DNA of 64,000 nt from Actinotalea sp. JY-7876 (GCF_014042015.1 NZ_CP059493.1:1-64000); one strand, 5' to 3'; numbered from the stretch's first letter, positions 50,124 through 57,767 are shown. Translations and numbers: made by a program. The notes: generated from the letters alone by a model not told the origin.

Positions 50124-51385
50124 CCGTCGTCGCCCCGCCCGCTGCCCCGCCCCGCCCGGCACGGCCCGAGCCCGAGCGCGCCGGGCGTCCCGACGCGGAC
50201 CCGAAGGCGTTCGCGCGCACGCTGGACGCCGCCGACGCCGGTGAGCGAGCCGACGCGGGCGAGCGGGCCGACGCCCGGGCCGACGCCCGGGCCGACGCCC
50301 GGACCGACGCCGGCGAGCGAGCCGACGCGCGGCCCGCGGAGGACGGCGCGACCGTGACCGGCGGGACCGGCGGGACCGGCGACGCGTCGGCCGAGGCCGG
50401 CGAGGTCGGTGCCCCGGGCGTGAGCGCGGGCCCCCCGGCCGGCGCCGCGACGCCCGTGACGATGACGGTCGAGCAGATCGTCCTCGCGGCGATGCAGGCG
50501 CTGGCCCGCAGCGGTGAGTCGGGCACGCCGTCCGCCGGGCCCGCAGCGGACGACGCGGCCACGGGTCAGGGCGCCGGCACCGCGACGTCGAGCGGCGCCG
50601 TCCCCGGCGCCCCGACCCCGGCCCCGGTGCCGGGTGCCGCCGCGGGCAACCAGGCCGCCGCCGTCGCGCCGGTTCTCCCGCCCTCCGCCGGGGGTGCCGA
50701 CGGCGAGGCCACGGCCACGCCGGCGCCGACCGCGGCGGCGGCCGGGGCGCCGAGCGCAGCGGCGGCCGCGACGGCGTCGGAGCCGGCGACCGCGGACGGG
50801 GCACGCGCGGACGTGGCACGGACGGACGGAGCGAGGGTGGAGGGGGCGAGCGCGCACGGCGTCCCGCCGACCGCGGCGCCGTCGTCCGCCGCTCCGGTGC
50901 GCGGCACCGACGCGGCGCTGCCGACGCCGCGGGCGCCCGTCGAGCCACCTGTCGTCGCCGCGCAGCTCGCCACCCGGCTGGTCGCCCTGCGCGCCGCCCC
51001 GGCGGGCGAGCACGTCATGGTGCTGCGGATCCAGCCCGAGTCCATCGGGCCGGTCCGCGTGGTCGCGCACATCGGTCCCGAGGGCGGCGTGCGGATCGAG
51101 CTCCTCGGCGCGACCGACCAGGCGCGCGACGCACTGCGGGCCGCGCTGCCCGACCTGCGCCGCGACCTGGTCGCGGCCGGCCTGCCCCCGCACCTCGACC
51201 TCGGGGCGCGGAGCCAGCACGGGGCCGCGGGCCACGGCGGTCCGGGCACCCAGCCCGGCGGCCACGGTCCCGACGCCGGTCGCTCCGGCGTCGCGGACGA
51301 GGTCACCGCCCAGCCGCCGGCGACCGGCGACGCGCCCACCAACCACCTGCCGACCGGCCGCCGCGGCCTCGACCTCGTCGTCTGA
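50120..51385 (+). CDS. fliK: Flagellar hook-length control protein FliK
   Basis: Molecular ruler of 421 residues. The N-terminal 270 residues are extremely Ala/Asp/Gly/Pro-rich and disordered, with imperfect Asp-Ala-Gly-Glu-Arg-Ala and Asp-Ala-Arg-Ala repeats at about residues 34-72 (50228-50335). The C-terminal FliK domain (about 285-360) has VMVLRIQPESIGPVRVVAHI and a GVRIELLGATDQARDALRAA stretch. The GTG at 50120 overlaps fliJ. Weak conservation outside the C-domain is normal. Confidence 0.9.
   Translation: MTVVAPPAAPPRPARPEPERAGRPDADPKAFARTLDAADAGERADAGERADARADARADARTDAGERADARPAEDGATVTGGTGGTGDASAEAGEVGAPGVSAGPPAGAATPVTMTVEQIVLAAMQALARSGESGTPSAGPAADDAATGQGAGTATSSGAVPGAPTPAPVPGAAAGNQAAAVAPVLPPSAGGADGEATATPAPTAAAAGAPSAAAAATASEPATADGARADVARTDGARVEGASAHGVPPTAAPSSAAPVRGTDAALPTPRAPVEPPVVAAQLATRLVALRAAPAGEHVMVLRIQPESIGPVRVVAHIGPEGGVRIELLGATDQARDALRAALPDLRRDLVAAGLPPHLDLGARSQHGAAGHGGPGTQPGGHGPDAGRSGVADEVTAQPPATGDAPTNHLPTGRRGLDLVV
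50228..50335 (+). repeat. Tandem short repeat inside fliK
   Basis: GCCGACGCCCGG and close variants recur in tandem on a 12-base period, interspersed with GACGCCGGCGAGCG units, all in frame with fliK. Such repeats can expand or contract without frameshift. Confidence 0.75.
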
Positions 51386-51394
51386 GAGGACATC

Positions 51395-51889
51395 ATGACC
51401 AGCATCCCGCTCACGGGCCCCGTCACCGCCCCACCGGCGGGCGCCACCAGCGTCCACGCCACGGGCACGACGTCGACCGCCAAGAAGGAGATGGACCAGG
51501 AGGTCTTCCTGGCCCTGCTCGTCGCCCAGCTGCGTCACCAGGACCCGACGGCGCCCATGGACACCGCCGCGATGATGGCCCAGTCGACGCAGCTGGCCTC
51601 GATGGAGCAGCTCACGGCGATGGCGGAGACGTCACGCGAGGGCTTCGCGCTCCAGATGCGCGTCGCCGCGGGCGGGATGGTCGGCCAGGAGGTCGGCTAC
51701 GTCGACGCCGCGGGCGTCGCCCGCACGGGGACCGCCGAGTCCGTCTCCTTCGCCGGTCCCGTCCCGATGCTGCGCGTCGCGGGCACCGACGTCCCGCTCG
51801 ACGGCGTCACGCTCGTCCGCAGCCGCACCGCACCCGCGGTGCCCGCACCCACGACCCCCGCCGCTGTGCCGGCCACCCCTGCCGCCTGA
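51395..51889 (+). CDS. flgD: Flagellar hook capping protein FlgD
   Basis: Scaffold that caps the growing hook. The 164-residue product has MDQEVFLALLVAQLRHQDPT and MDTAAMMAQSTQLASMEQL (about 30-70), the FlgD N-terminal signature, followed by a short beta-rich region with GQEVGYVDAAGVARTGTAES (about 94-113) and a Pro/Ala/Thr-rich tail. It is a short FlgD. GAGAGGAC precedes the ATG, 9 bases after fliK. Confidence 0.93.
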   Translation: MTSIPLTGPVTAPPAGATSVHATGTTSTAKKEMDQEVFLALLVAQLRHQDPTAPMDTAAMMAQSTQLASMEQLTAMAETSREGFALQMRVAAGGMVGQEVGYVDAAGVARTGTAESVSFAGPVPMLRVAGTDVPLDGVTLVRSRTAPAVPAPTTPAAVPATPAA

Positions 51890-51921
51890 CCAGGCCGCGA
51901 CACCATCCGAAGGGAACTGAC

Positions 51922-53100
51922 ATGCTCCGCTCGCTCTTCTCCGGGATCAGCGGCCTCCGCGCCCACCAGACCATGCTCGACGTGACCGGCAACAACATCG
52001 CCAACGTCAACACGACCGGCTTCAAGTCCTCGCAGGCCCAGTTCCAGGACACGCTCTCGCAGGTGGTCACGAACGCGGGCGGCCCCCAGGCCGGCGTCGG
52101 CGGCACCAACCCCGCGCAGGTCGGCCTGGGCGTGCGGATCGCCGGCATCACGACCAACTTCCAGCAGGGCGCCGCCCAGCTCACCAACCGCTCGACGGAC
52201 ATGATGATCTCGGGCGACGGCTTCTTCGTCGTCGAGAAGGGCGGCGAGCAGTTCTACTCGCGGGCCGGCGCGTTCGACTTCGACGCGACCGGTCAGCTCG
52301 TGACCCCCGACGGTGGTCTCGTCCAGGGCTGGGCCGCCGCGGCCGACGGCACGATCGACGTCAACGGCCCGCTCACCGACATCCGCCTGCCCATCGCGAC
52401 GCTCATGGGCGCCGCGGCGACCGGTAGCGCCACCTTCGAGGGCAACCTGCCGTCGGACGCGGCGGCCGGCACCGTGCTCAACCGCGCGATCGAGGTCCAC
52501 GGCGAGGACGGCACGGCGTCGTCGCTCAACCTCGCGTTCACGCGCACCGCGACCGGCTGGGACGTCACCGCGACGCGCGGCGGGGCGACGGTCGGCACGG
52601 GCGCGCTGGCGTTCGACGCGGCCGGCAACCTCACGGGTGGTGCCTCGCTCGCCGCGGGGCCCGTCACCGTGGACCTCGCCGCCCTCACCGGCTACGCCGG
52701 TCTGACGACCGTCGAGGCCTCGGTGCAGGACGGCCGCGCCGCCGGCACGCTCCAGTCCTTCATGATCAACGCCGACGGCACGCTGCTCGGCACGTTCAGC
52801 AACGGCCTGAAGCAGCCGCTCGGCAAGGTCTCGCTGGCGACCTTCACGAACCCGGCCGGCCTCGAGAAGGCGGGCGGCTCGCTCTACCGGACCACCGTCA
52901 ACTCCGGGGACCCGCAGGTCGGGGCCGCCGGGTCGGGCGGCCGCGGCGCGCTCTCGGGCGGCACGCTGGAGATGTCGAACGTCGACCTCTCGGCCGAGTT
53001 CACCAACCTGATCATCGCCCAGCGCGGGTTCCAGGCGAACTCGCGCGTCATCACGACGTCCGACGAGATGCTCCAGGAGCTCGTCAACCTCAAGCGCTGA
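51922..53100 (+). CDS. flgE: Flagellar hook protein FlgE
   Basis: Hook subunit of 392 residues. MLRSLFSGISGLRAHQTML plus GNNIANVNTTGFKSSQAQFQ is the rod/hook signature, a FlgE/F/G middle repeat appears near MISGDGFFVVEKGGEQFYSR (about 94-113), and the C-terminal helix VDLSAEFTNLIIAQRGFQAN (about 355-374) closes it. The single FlgE-type gene of the window; no flgF or flgG is present. AGGGAAC precedes the ATG at 51922. Last gene of the flgB operon; a large inverted repeat follows. Confidence 0.95.
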   Translation: MLRSLFSGISGLRAHQTMLDVTGNNIANVNTTGFKSSQAQFQDTLSQVVTNAGGPQAGVGGTNPAQVGLGVRIAGITTNFQQGAAQLTNRSTDMMISGDGFFVVEKGGEQFYSRAGAFDFDATGQLVTPDGGLVQGWAAAADGTIDVNGPLTDIRLPIATLMGAAATGSATFEGNLPSDAAAGTVLNRAIEVHGEDGTASSLNLAFTRTATGWDVTATRGGATVGTGALAFDAAGNLTGGASLAAGPVTVDLAALTGYAGLTTVEASVQDGRAAGTLQSFMINADGTLLGTFSNGLKQPLGKVSLATFTNPAGLEKAGGSLYRTTVNSGDPQVGAAGSGGRGALSGGTLEMSNVDLSAEFTNLIIAQRGFQANSRVITTSDEMLQELVNLKR

Positions 53101-53131
53101 CGCGCCACCCACCGCTCGCTGTCGGCGCTTC

Positions 53132-53218
53132 CGTGCGGGGCGTGGTGCTCGTGGTGCTGCTGGGGCCGGTGTGACTCACACCGTCCCCAGCCGTCACTCC
53201 AGCACCATGCCCCGCACG
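53132..53218 (+). terminator. Nested inverted repeats after flgE
   Basis: An outer pair (53132-53149 with 53201-53218) matches over 18 bases with one G-U, and encloses an inner hairpin (53160-53174 with 53176-53190) of about 15 pairs with one mismatch. The whole is a strong terminator or RNA-stabilising fold at the end of the flgB-flgE operon. Confidence 0.75.
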
Positions 53219-53248
53219 CAAGCGCGCACGCGACGCACGCAAGCGCGC
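53213..53248 (+). repeat. 15-base direct repeat
   Basis: CGCACGCAAGCGCGC occurs at 53213-53227 and again at 53234-53248, a 21-base period (two helical turns), between the flgE terminator and the flbD promoter. Function unknown. Confidence 0.7.
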
Positions 53249-53309
53249 GCCCCACGCACCGATGGGCGCCGCGCACGGGCGGCAGGTGCGACTCCGCAGC
53301 CGCGGAAGC

Positions 53310-53336
53310 CTCACATCGGGGCGCACCCGCCGATGG
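53310..53336 (+). promoter_or_regulatory. Sigma-28-type promoter of flbD-motA-motB-fliL
   Basis: CTCAC (53310-53314) followed after 14 bases by GCCGATGG (53329-53336). The spacer is one base shorter than in the fliC, flgB and fliM promoters. Predicted start near 53343. Confidence 0.6.
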
Positions 53337-53347
53337 AAACGTCAGCA

Positions 53348-53365
53348 GGGCTCATGGACGGGCCC
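53348..53365 (+). promoter_or_regulatory. AUGGA-loop hairpin in the flbD-motA leader (candidate CsrA site)
   Basis: GGGCUC and GGGCCC pair (six pairs, one G-U) around the hexaloop AUGGAC, beginning about 5 bases after the predicted transcript start. A second GGA lies in the Shine-Dalgarno region (AGGGACGGA, 53379-53387). Confidence 0.45.
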
Positions 53366-53394
53366 CGAGGCATCACCCAGGGACGGATACAGCC

Positions 53395-53670
53395 ATGATC
53401 GTCGTCACGCGCCTGAACGGGCCGCGCTTCGCGGTGAACCCCGACCTGCTCCAGCGCGCCGAGAGCACGCCGGACACGATCCTCACGCTCATCGACGGCA
53501 CCAAGTACATCGTCACGGAGTCGCTCGAGGAGATCACCGAGCTCGTCATCCGGTACCGCGCGCGTGTCGCCGCCGCCACGCTCGACGCGTCGCGGGAGAC
53601 GGCCGAGCTCGCCCCCGTCACCGACCTGCGCCATGCGCGGGCGCTGAGCGCCGTCCCGGAGGCCGACTGA
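53395..53670 (+). CDS. flbD: FlbD-family flagellar protein
   Basis: A small protein of 91 residues; the first 60 (MIVVTRLNGPRFAVNPDLLQ, then a TLIDGTKYIVTESLEEITEL stretch near 28-47) are the short FlbD/SwrD family domain found in Gram-positive flagellar operons, where B. subtilis SwrD is required for full motor torque. It is not the Caulobacter transcription factor of the same name. The extra 30-residue tail is Ala-rich. It is co-encoded with the stator genes motA and motB, which fits a torque-related role. The ATG at 53395 has AGGGACGGA upstream; its stop overlaps motA (TGATG). Confidence 0.9.
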   Translation: MIVVTRLNGPRFAVNPDLLQRAESTPDTILTLIDGTKYIVTESLEEITELVIRYRARVAAATLDASRETAELAPVTDLRHARALSAVPEAD

Positions 53671-54461
53671 TGGATCCGGCAACCCTGGGCGGTATCGGCT
53701 TCGCGTTCGCGATGGTCCTGCTCTCGATCTTCCTCGAGGGCTCGAGCCCCATGTCCGTGGTGCTCCCCGCGCCGATGATCCTGGTGATCGGCGGCACGAT
53801 CGGCGCCGGCCTGGCGTCCACGACGCTGGCCGACTTCACGCTCGCGTTCACGACCCTCAAGGGCTGGCTCACGTTCAAGCGACCGGACCTCGACGAGACG
53901 GTCGACGTCGTCGTCGGCCTGGCCGACCGCGCCCGGCGCGAGGGCCTGCTCTCCCTCGAGGACGCCGCGCGCACGGTCGAGAACCCCTTCCTGCGCTCGG
54001 GCCTGCAGTCCGCGATCGACGGCACGGACCCCGACGACCTGCGCGAGATGCTCGAGGACCGCATCGCGAGCAAGCGCGCGCAGGACAAGAGCATCGCCAA
54101 GGTCTTCAACAACATGGGCGGCTACGCCCCGACGATCGGCATCATCGGCACGGTCGTCTCGCTCGTCCACGTGCTCGAGAACCTCTCGAGCCCCGACGAG
54201 CTCGGGCACATGATCGCCGCGGCCTTCGTGGCGACGCTGTGGGGCCTGCTGTCCGCGAACCTCGTGTGGCTGCCCCTCGGGGCCCGCGTGGGCCGCGCGT
54301 CCGAGCTGGAGATCGCGCACATGGAGCTCGTCGTCGAGGGCCTCCTGGCCATCCAGTCCGGCGCGAACCCGCGCCTGGTCGGTCAGCGTCTGCGCAGCCT
54401 CATGCCGCCCGCGGCCGTGGCCGCCGCCGACGGCAGGACAGGCAAGAAGGCCGCGGCATGA
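53670..54461 (+). CDS. motA: Flagellar motor stator protein MotA
   Basis: Proton-channel stator subunit of 263 residues with four membrane helices (about 8-25, 33-52, 150-172 and 182-204). The cytoplasmic loop (about 65-145) with RREGLLSLEDAARTVENPFL carries the charged residues that act on FliG, and NNMGGYAPTIGIIGTVVSL near 146-164 is the MotA/TolQ/ExbB signature. The ATG at 53670 overlaps flbD; the stop overlaps motB (ATGA). Confidence 0.95.
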   Translation: MDPATLGGIGFAFAMVLLSIFLEGSSPMSVVLPAPMILVIGGTIGAGLASTTLADFTLAFTTLKGWLTFKRPDLDETVDVVVGLADRARREGLLSLEDAARTVENPFLRSGLQSAIDGTDPDDLREMLEDRIASKRAQDKSIAKVFNNMGGYAPTIGIIGTVVSLVHVLENLSSPDELGHMIAAAFVATLWGLLSANLVWLPLGARVGRASELEIAHMELVVEGLLAIQSGANPRLVGQRLRSLMPPAAVAAADGRTGKKAAA

Positions 54462-55339
54462 GCGCCGGCCACGGCTCCGGGGGACACGGGCGCAAGTCGC
54501 GCGTCGTCCACGAGGAGGAGCACGAGAACCACGAGCGCTGGGCCGTGAGCTACGCGGACATGATGACCGTGCTCGTCGGCCTCTTCATCGTGCTCTACGC
54601 GATCAGCCAGGTCGACCAGGTCAAGTTCGAGCAGCTGCGCCAGTCGCTGGCGTCCGGCTTCGGGCAGCCGGCGCCCGTCGCGCTCGAGGGCAGCACGGGC
54701 CCGCTCACGGGTGTCGAGGCGATCCAGATCACGCCCGACCTCCGCTCGGAGGCCGGTGTGGAGGCCGAGCAGATCGCCGCGCCGTCGCCCGAGATCGCCG
54801 AGGCCGAGGCGCGCTCGCAGGCGGCGACCACGGAGTACCAGCGCCTCGACGCGATCGCGGACCAGATCTCGGCCGCGCTCACCCCGGCGGGGCTCGCCGA
54901 CCGCGTCCGGTTCCGGGTCACCGAGCGCGGCCTGGTCATCGGGATGGTCGCCGACGACGTCTTCTTCCGCGCCGCGAGCGCGGAGCTCACCGACACCGCG
55001 CGGCGCATCGTCGACACGACGGCGCCGGTCCTCGCCTCGATCCCCGACGAGATCTCCGTCGAAGGCCACACCAACGACATCCCGGTCTCCGGGCGCTACC
55101 CGACGAACTGGGAGCTCTCGTCCGACCGCGCCACGCAGGTCCTGCGCCGCCTGGTCGAGGCCGGCGGCGTCGCACCTCAGCGCATCGCGGCGGTCGGCTT
55201 CGGGGAGGCCCGGCCGATGGCCGAGCCCGGCGAGGACCCGCTCGAGGCCAACCGCCGCGTCGACCTCGTGGTGCTCTCCTCCGTCCCGGAGGACGTCCGC
55301 GCCCTCCTCCCGTCCATCGCCGCAGCACAGCAGGGGTGA
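54458..55339 (+). CDS. motB: Flagellar motor stator protein MotB
   Basis: Stator anchor of 293 residues. After a His/Glu-rich head, one membrane helix (about 31-50) starts WAVSYADMMTVLVGLFIVLY and contains the proton-binding aspartate in SYADMM. The periplasmic OmpA-like peptidoglycan-binding domain (about 155-285) has VEGHTNDIPV, LSSDRATQVLRRLVEAGG and ANRRVDLVVL. The ATG at 54458 overlaps motA and the stop overlaps fliL (GTGA). Confidence 0.95.
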   Translation: MSAGHGSGGHGRKSRVVHEEEHENHERWAVSYADMMTVLVGLFIVLYAISQVDQVKFEQLRQSLASGFGQPAPVALEGSTGPLTGVEAIQITPDLRSEAGVEAEQIAAPSPEIAEAEARSQAATTEYQRLDAIADQISAALTPAGLADRVRFRVTERGLVIGMVADDVFFRAASAELTDTARRIVDTTAPVLASIPDEISVEGHTNDIPVSGRYPTNWELSSDRATQVLRRLVEAGGVAPQRIAAVGFGEARPMAEPGEDPLEANRRVDLVVLSSVPEDVRALLPSIAAAQQG

Positions 55340-55848
55340 GCATGCCGACCGAACAGCGGATCATCGCGTCCAAGACCGCCAAGGGCGCGTCCCAGCGCAT
55401 CGGCGCGCCCACGGTGGCGGCCGAGGAGGAGCCGCCCCAGCGCAGCCGCAAGAAGCTCGTGCTCGTGCTCGCCCTGCTCCTCGCGCTGGCCGGCGGAGCC
55501 GCCTGGTACCTCCTCCTGGGCCCCGGGGCCGGCGAGCCGGCCGAGGTCGCCGAGCCCGCACCCGTGCCCGGCGAGGTCGTCACGGTCGAGGCCGTGAGCA
55601 TCAACCTCGCGGCGGGGCACTACCTGCGCCTGGGCTTCGCCCTCCAGCTGACCGAGGAGGTCCACGAGGAGGTGTCGACCGCGCATGCGCTCGACGTCGC
55701 CATCGACCTCTTCTCGGGCCGCACCGTGGAGGAGGTCGGCTCCGCCGAGGGCCGCGCGGCGCTCAAGGACCAGCTCCGCCACCAGCTCGTCGAGGGCTAC
55801 GAGGGGGAGGTGATGGACGTCTACCTGACGGACTACGTCACGCAGTGA
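55336..55848 (+). CDS. fliL: Flagellar basal body-associated protein FliL
   Basis: Stator-associated membrane protein of 170 residues (168 from the alternative ATG at 55342). A basic head leads into one membrane helix (about 38-58, KKLVLVLALLLALAGGAAWY) and a periplasmic FliL domain (about 75-170) with LRLGFALQLTEEVHEEV and LKDQLRHQLVEGYEGEVMDV. I list the GTG at 55336, which overlaps the motB stop as other junctions here do. It ends the flbD unit; fliM follows after 201 bases with its own promoter. Confidence 0.92.
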   Translation: MSMPTEQRIIASKTAKGASQRIGAPTVAAEEEPPQRSRKKLVLVLALLLALAGGAAWYLLLGPGAGEPAEVAEPAPVPGEVVTVEAVSINLAAGHYLRLGFALQLTEEVHEEVSTAHALDVAIDLFSGRTVEEVGSAEGRAALKDQLRHQLVEGYEGEVMDVYLTDYVTQ

Positions 55849-55894
55849 CCTGAGCGTGCGACCGGCCCGACGGGCCCGGCCGTACCAGCACGGA

Positions 55895-55938
55895 ACCGGC
55901 ACGGAGGCCGGTGCAGTCGAGGCGCCACGGAGGGCGCC
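55895..55938 (+). promoter_or_regulatory. Twin hairpins with identical ACGGAG loops between fliL and fliM
   Basis: ACCGGC/GCCGGT (55895-55912) and GGCGCC/GGCGCC (55921-55938) are 6-base-pair stems that each close an ACGGAG hexaloop, separated by 8 bases. They lie after the fliL stop and ahead of the fliM promoter, so they would be in the 3' end or read-through part of the motor transcript. A further short hairpin (55864-55876) precedes them. Confidence 0.5.
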
Positions 55939-56015
55939 ACCTCACCCGCACGCCGCACGACGGCGAGCGGGGGCACGACACGCGGTCACCGCGTGCACCC
56001 ACGTGCCCTGGACTC

Positions 56016-56043
56016 CTCATGACGCCCGCGCGCGTGCCGATCA
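56016..56043 (+). promoter_or_regulatory. Sigma-28-type promoter of the fliM operon
   Basis: CTCAT (56016-56020), 15 bases, GCCGATCA (56036-56043), followed by GTCGG as in the fliC promoter. The expected start point about 7 bases later coincides with the fliM GTG at 56050. Confidence 0.78.
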
Positions 56044-56049
56044 GTCGGC

Positions 56050-57006
56050 GTGACCGTCACTGAGGCAGCAGCCGCGCCGCCGACCCACGCCGGGCGCCGC
56101 GCCCCCGGCGCGCCGCCACGCGCGCCCGAGCTGTACGACTTCCGTCGTCCGATGACGCTCGCGCGCGAGCACGGCCGTGTCCTGGAGATGGCCTTCGAGA
56201 CCTACGCCCGCCAGTGGAGCACCCTGCTCACCTCACGGCTGCGCGTCGTCGCGTCCGCGACGCTGGTGTCCGTCCAGCTGCACTCGTACGACGAGTACGT
56301 CCGGCCGCTGCCCACGCACACCGCGATGATCCTGTGCGGCGTCGAGCAGGGCCGGTCCACGGCCGTCGTGCAGCTCCCCGTGGACACCGCGACGCTGTGG
56401 GTCGACTACCTGCTCGGCGGGCCGGGCATCGCGCTGCCGGACACGGAGCGTGAGCTCACCGACATCGAGTGGCGCCTCGTGCGCGACCTGGTCCAGGTCT
56501 CCCTCGGCGACCTCGCCTACGCCTTCGCCGCCGTGCGCGAGCTCGACGTGCACGTGAAGTCGGTCCAGTACGCACCCCAGTTCGTCCAGGCGGCCGGCGC
56601 GTCCGACCCCGTCCTGGTCGCGCGCTTCGAGCTCGTCACGGGGGAGCGGCGCTCGACGGCGACCCTCATGCTCCCCGCCGACGTCCTGCTGGCGCCGCTG
56701 CGGGCAGGCGAGAACGCCGTCGTCCGCTCCGTCGACGAGGTCCGCCAGCACGACGACGCCCTCGCGCGCCTCGCCGCGCAGGTCCACGAGGTCCCGGTGC
56801 GGGTCAGCGTCCGCCTGGCACCCGTGACGGTCACCCCCGCGCAGCTCACCGACCTCGCGGTCGGCGACCTCGTCCCCCTCACCCACCGCGTCGGCACGCC
56901 GCTCGACGTCGTCGTCGACGACGTCGTCCTGGCCGGTGCCGCGCTCGGGAGCAACGGCTCCCGTCTCGCCTGCCTGGTCGTCACCTCCGAGGAGAGCACC
57001 CGATGA
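56050..57006 (+). CDS. fliM: Flagellar motor switch protein FliM
   Basis: C-ring protein that binds CheY-P and sets rotation direction. The 318-residue product has a middle CheC-like domain (about 30-225, with ELYDFRRPMTLAREHGRVLE near the start) and a C-terminal SpoA domain (about 240-315, with VRVSVRLAPVTVTPAQLTDL and LTDLAVGDLVPLTHRVGTPL). The N-terminal CheY-binding motif (LSQxEIDxL) is absent, as the head is Ala/Pro-rich, so CheY contact may lie elsewhere, for instance on FliN. The GTG at 56050 sits where the transcript is predicted to begin and has no ribosome binding site, consistent with a leaderless mRNA. Confidence 0.92.
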   Translation: MTVTEAAAAPPTHAGRRAPGAPPRAPELYDFRRPMTLAREHGRVLEMAFETYARQWSTLLTSRLRVVASATLVSVQLHSYDEYVRPLPTHTAMILCGVEQGRSTAVVQLPVDTATLWVDYLLGGPGIALPDTERELTDIEWRLVRDLVQVSLGDLAYAFAAVRELDVHVKSVQYAPQFVQAAGASDPVLVARFELVTGERRSTATLMLPADVLLAPLRAGENAVVRSVDEVRQHDDALARLAAQVHEVPVRVSVRLAPVTVTPAQLTDLAVGDLVPLTHRVGTPLDVVVDDVVLAGAALGSNGSRLACLVVTSEESTR

Positions 57007-57767
57007 CAGCCCTGCCCGCCGACCTGCCGGTCAGCCCGGCCGTCCGCGCCGCGCACGACGCCGAGGCCCTGGCCACCGCGCACACGGTCGCCACCGAGCT
57101 CGCACGGCTGCTGCCGTCGACCTCCGCGCTGACCGTGGCGCTCCACGACCCCGCCTCGGCGCCGCTCGCGGGCACGTCCGCGGTGCGCGCGTCGTTCGTC
57201 GGCGCGACCAGCGCCGAGATCGTCGTCGTCGCGGACGCGGCGGTCGCCGAGGCGATCGCCGGCGCCGGCGCGGGCGTCTCCGTGGCCGACGCGCTGCGAC
57301 CCGCGCTCGAGGGCGCGGTCGCCGTGCTCGGCCCGGGAGTCCTCGACACCGCCACGGTGGGCCCTCTCGGCAGCGCGCTCGACGAGGACGGCGTGGTCGC
57401 CTTCGCGCTCGCCGGCCCCGCGGGCCCCCAGGCCTGGTGCGGCGTGCGGCTGCGCGCCGCGGACCGCGTGCCCTCCCAGCGCGGCGCCGCCGCACCGCCG
57501 CGGCGCCCGGCCGACGGCGGCGCGACCCTGCGCATGCTGCAGCACGTCGAGATGACCCTGACCGCGGAGATCGGCCGGACCCGGATGCCCGTGCGGCAGG
57601 TCCTCGAGCTCGTGCCCGGCACGGTGCTCGAGCTGGACCGTGAGGCCGGCGCGCCGGCCGACGTCATGGTCAACGGCCGGCTCGTGGCGCGCGGCGAGGT
57701 CGTCGTCGTCGACGAGCACTACGGCATCCGCATCACCGAGATCGTCTCCTCGGAGCCGGGCGCCTGA
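57003..57767 (+). CDS. fliN: Flagellar motor switch protein FliN with N-terminal extension
   Basis: C-ring protein of 254 residues. The C-terminal SpoA domain (about 175-250) is typical FliN: LQHVEMTLTAEIGRTRMPVR, then LVPGTVLELDREAGAPADVM and VNGRLVARGEVVVVDEHYGI. The first 150 residues form an additional alpha/beta domain that recalls the CheC/CheX-like part of FliY but lacks the usual Glu-x-x-Asn phosphatase signature. Classical FliN is about 130 residues, so this is a FliY-like form. ATGA overlap with fliM; stop overlaps fliO. Confidence 0.92.
   Translation: MTALPADLPVSPAVRAAHDAEALATAHTVATELARLLPSTSALTVALHDPASAPLAGTSAVRASFVGATSAEIVVVADAAVAEAIAGAGAGVSVADALRPALEGAVAVLGPGVLDTATVGPLGSALDEDGVVAFALAGPAGPQAWCGVRLRAADRVPSQRGAAAPPRRPADGGATLRMLQHVEMTLTAEIGRTRMPVRQVLELVPGTVLELDREAGAPADVMVNGRLVARGEVVVVDEHYGIRITEIVSSEPGA

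Noticed and set aside
53170-53180. TGTGACTCACA as a CRP site
   Set aside because: The half-sites are one base apart rather than six; it is the tip of the flgE terminator hairpin.
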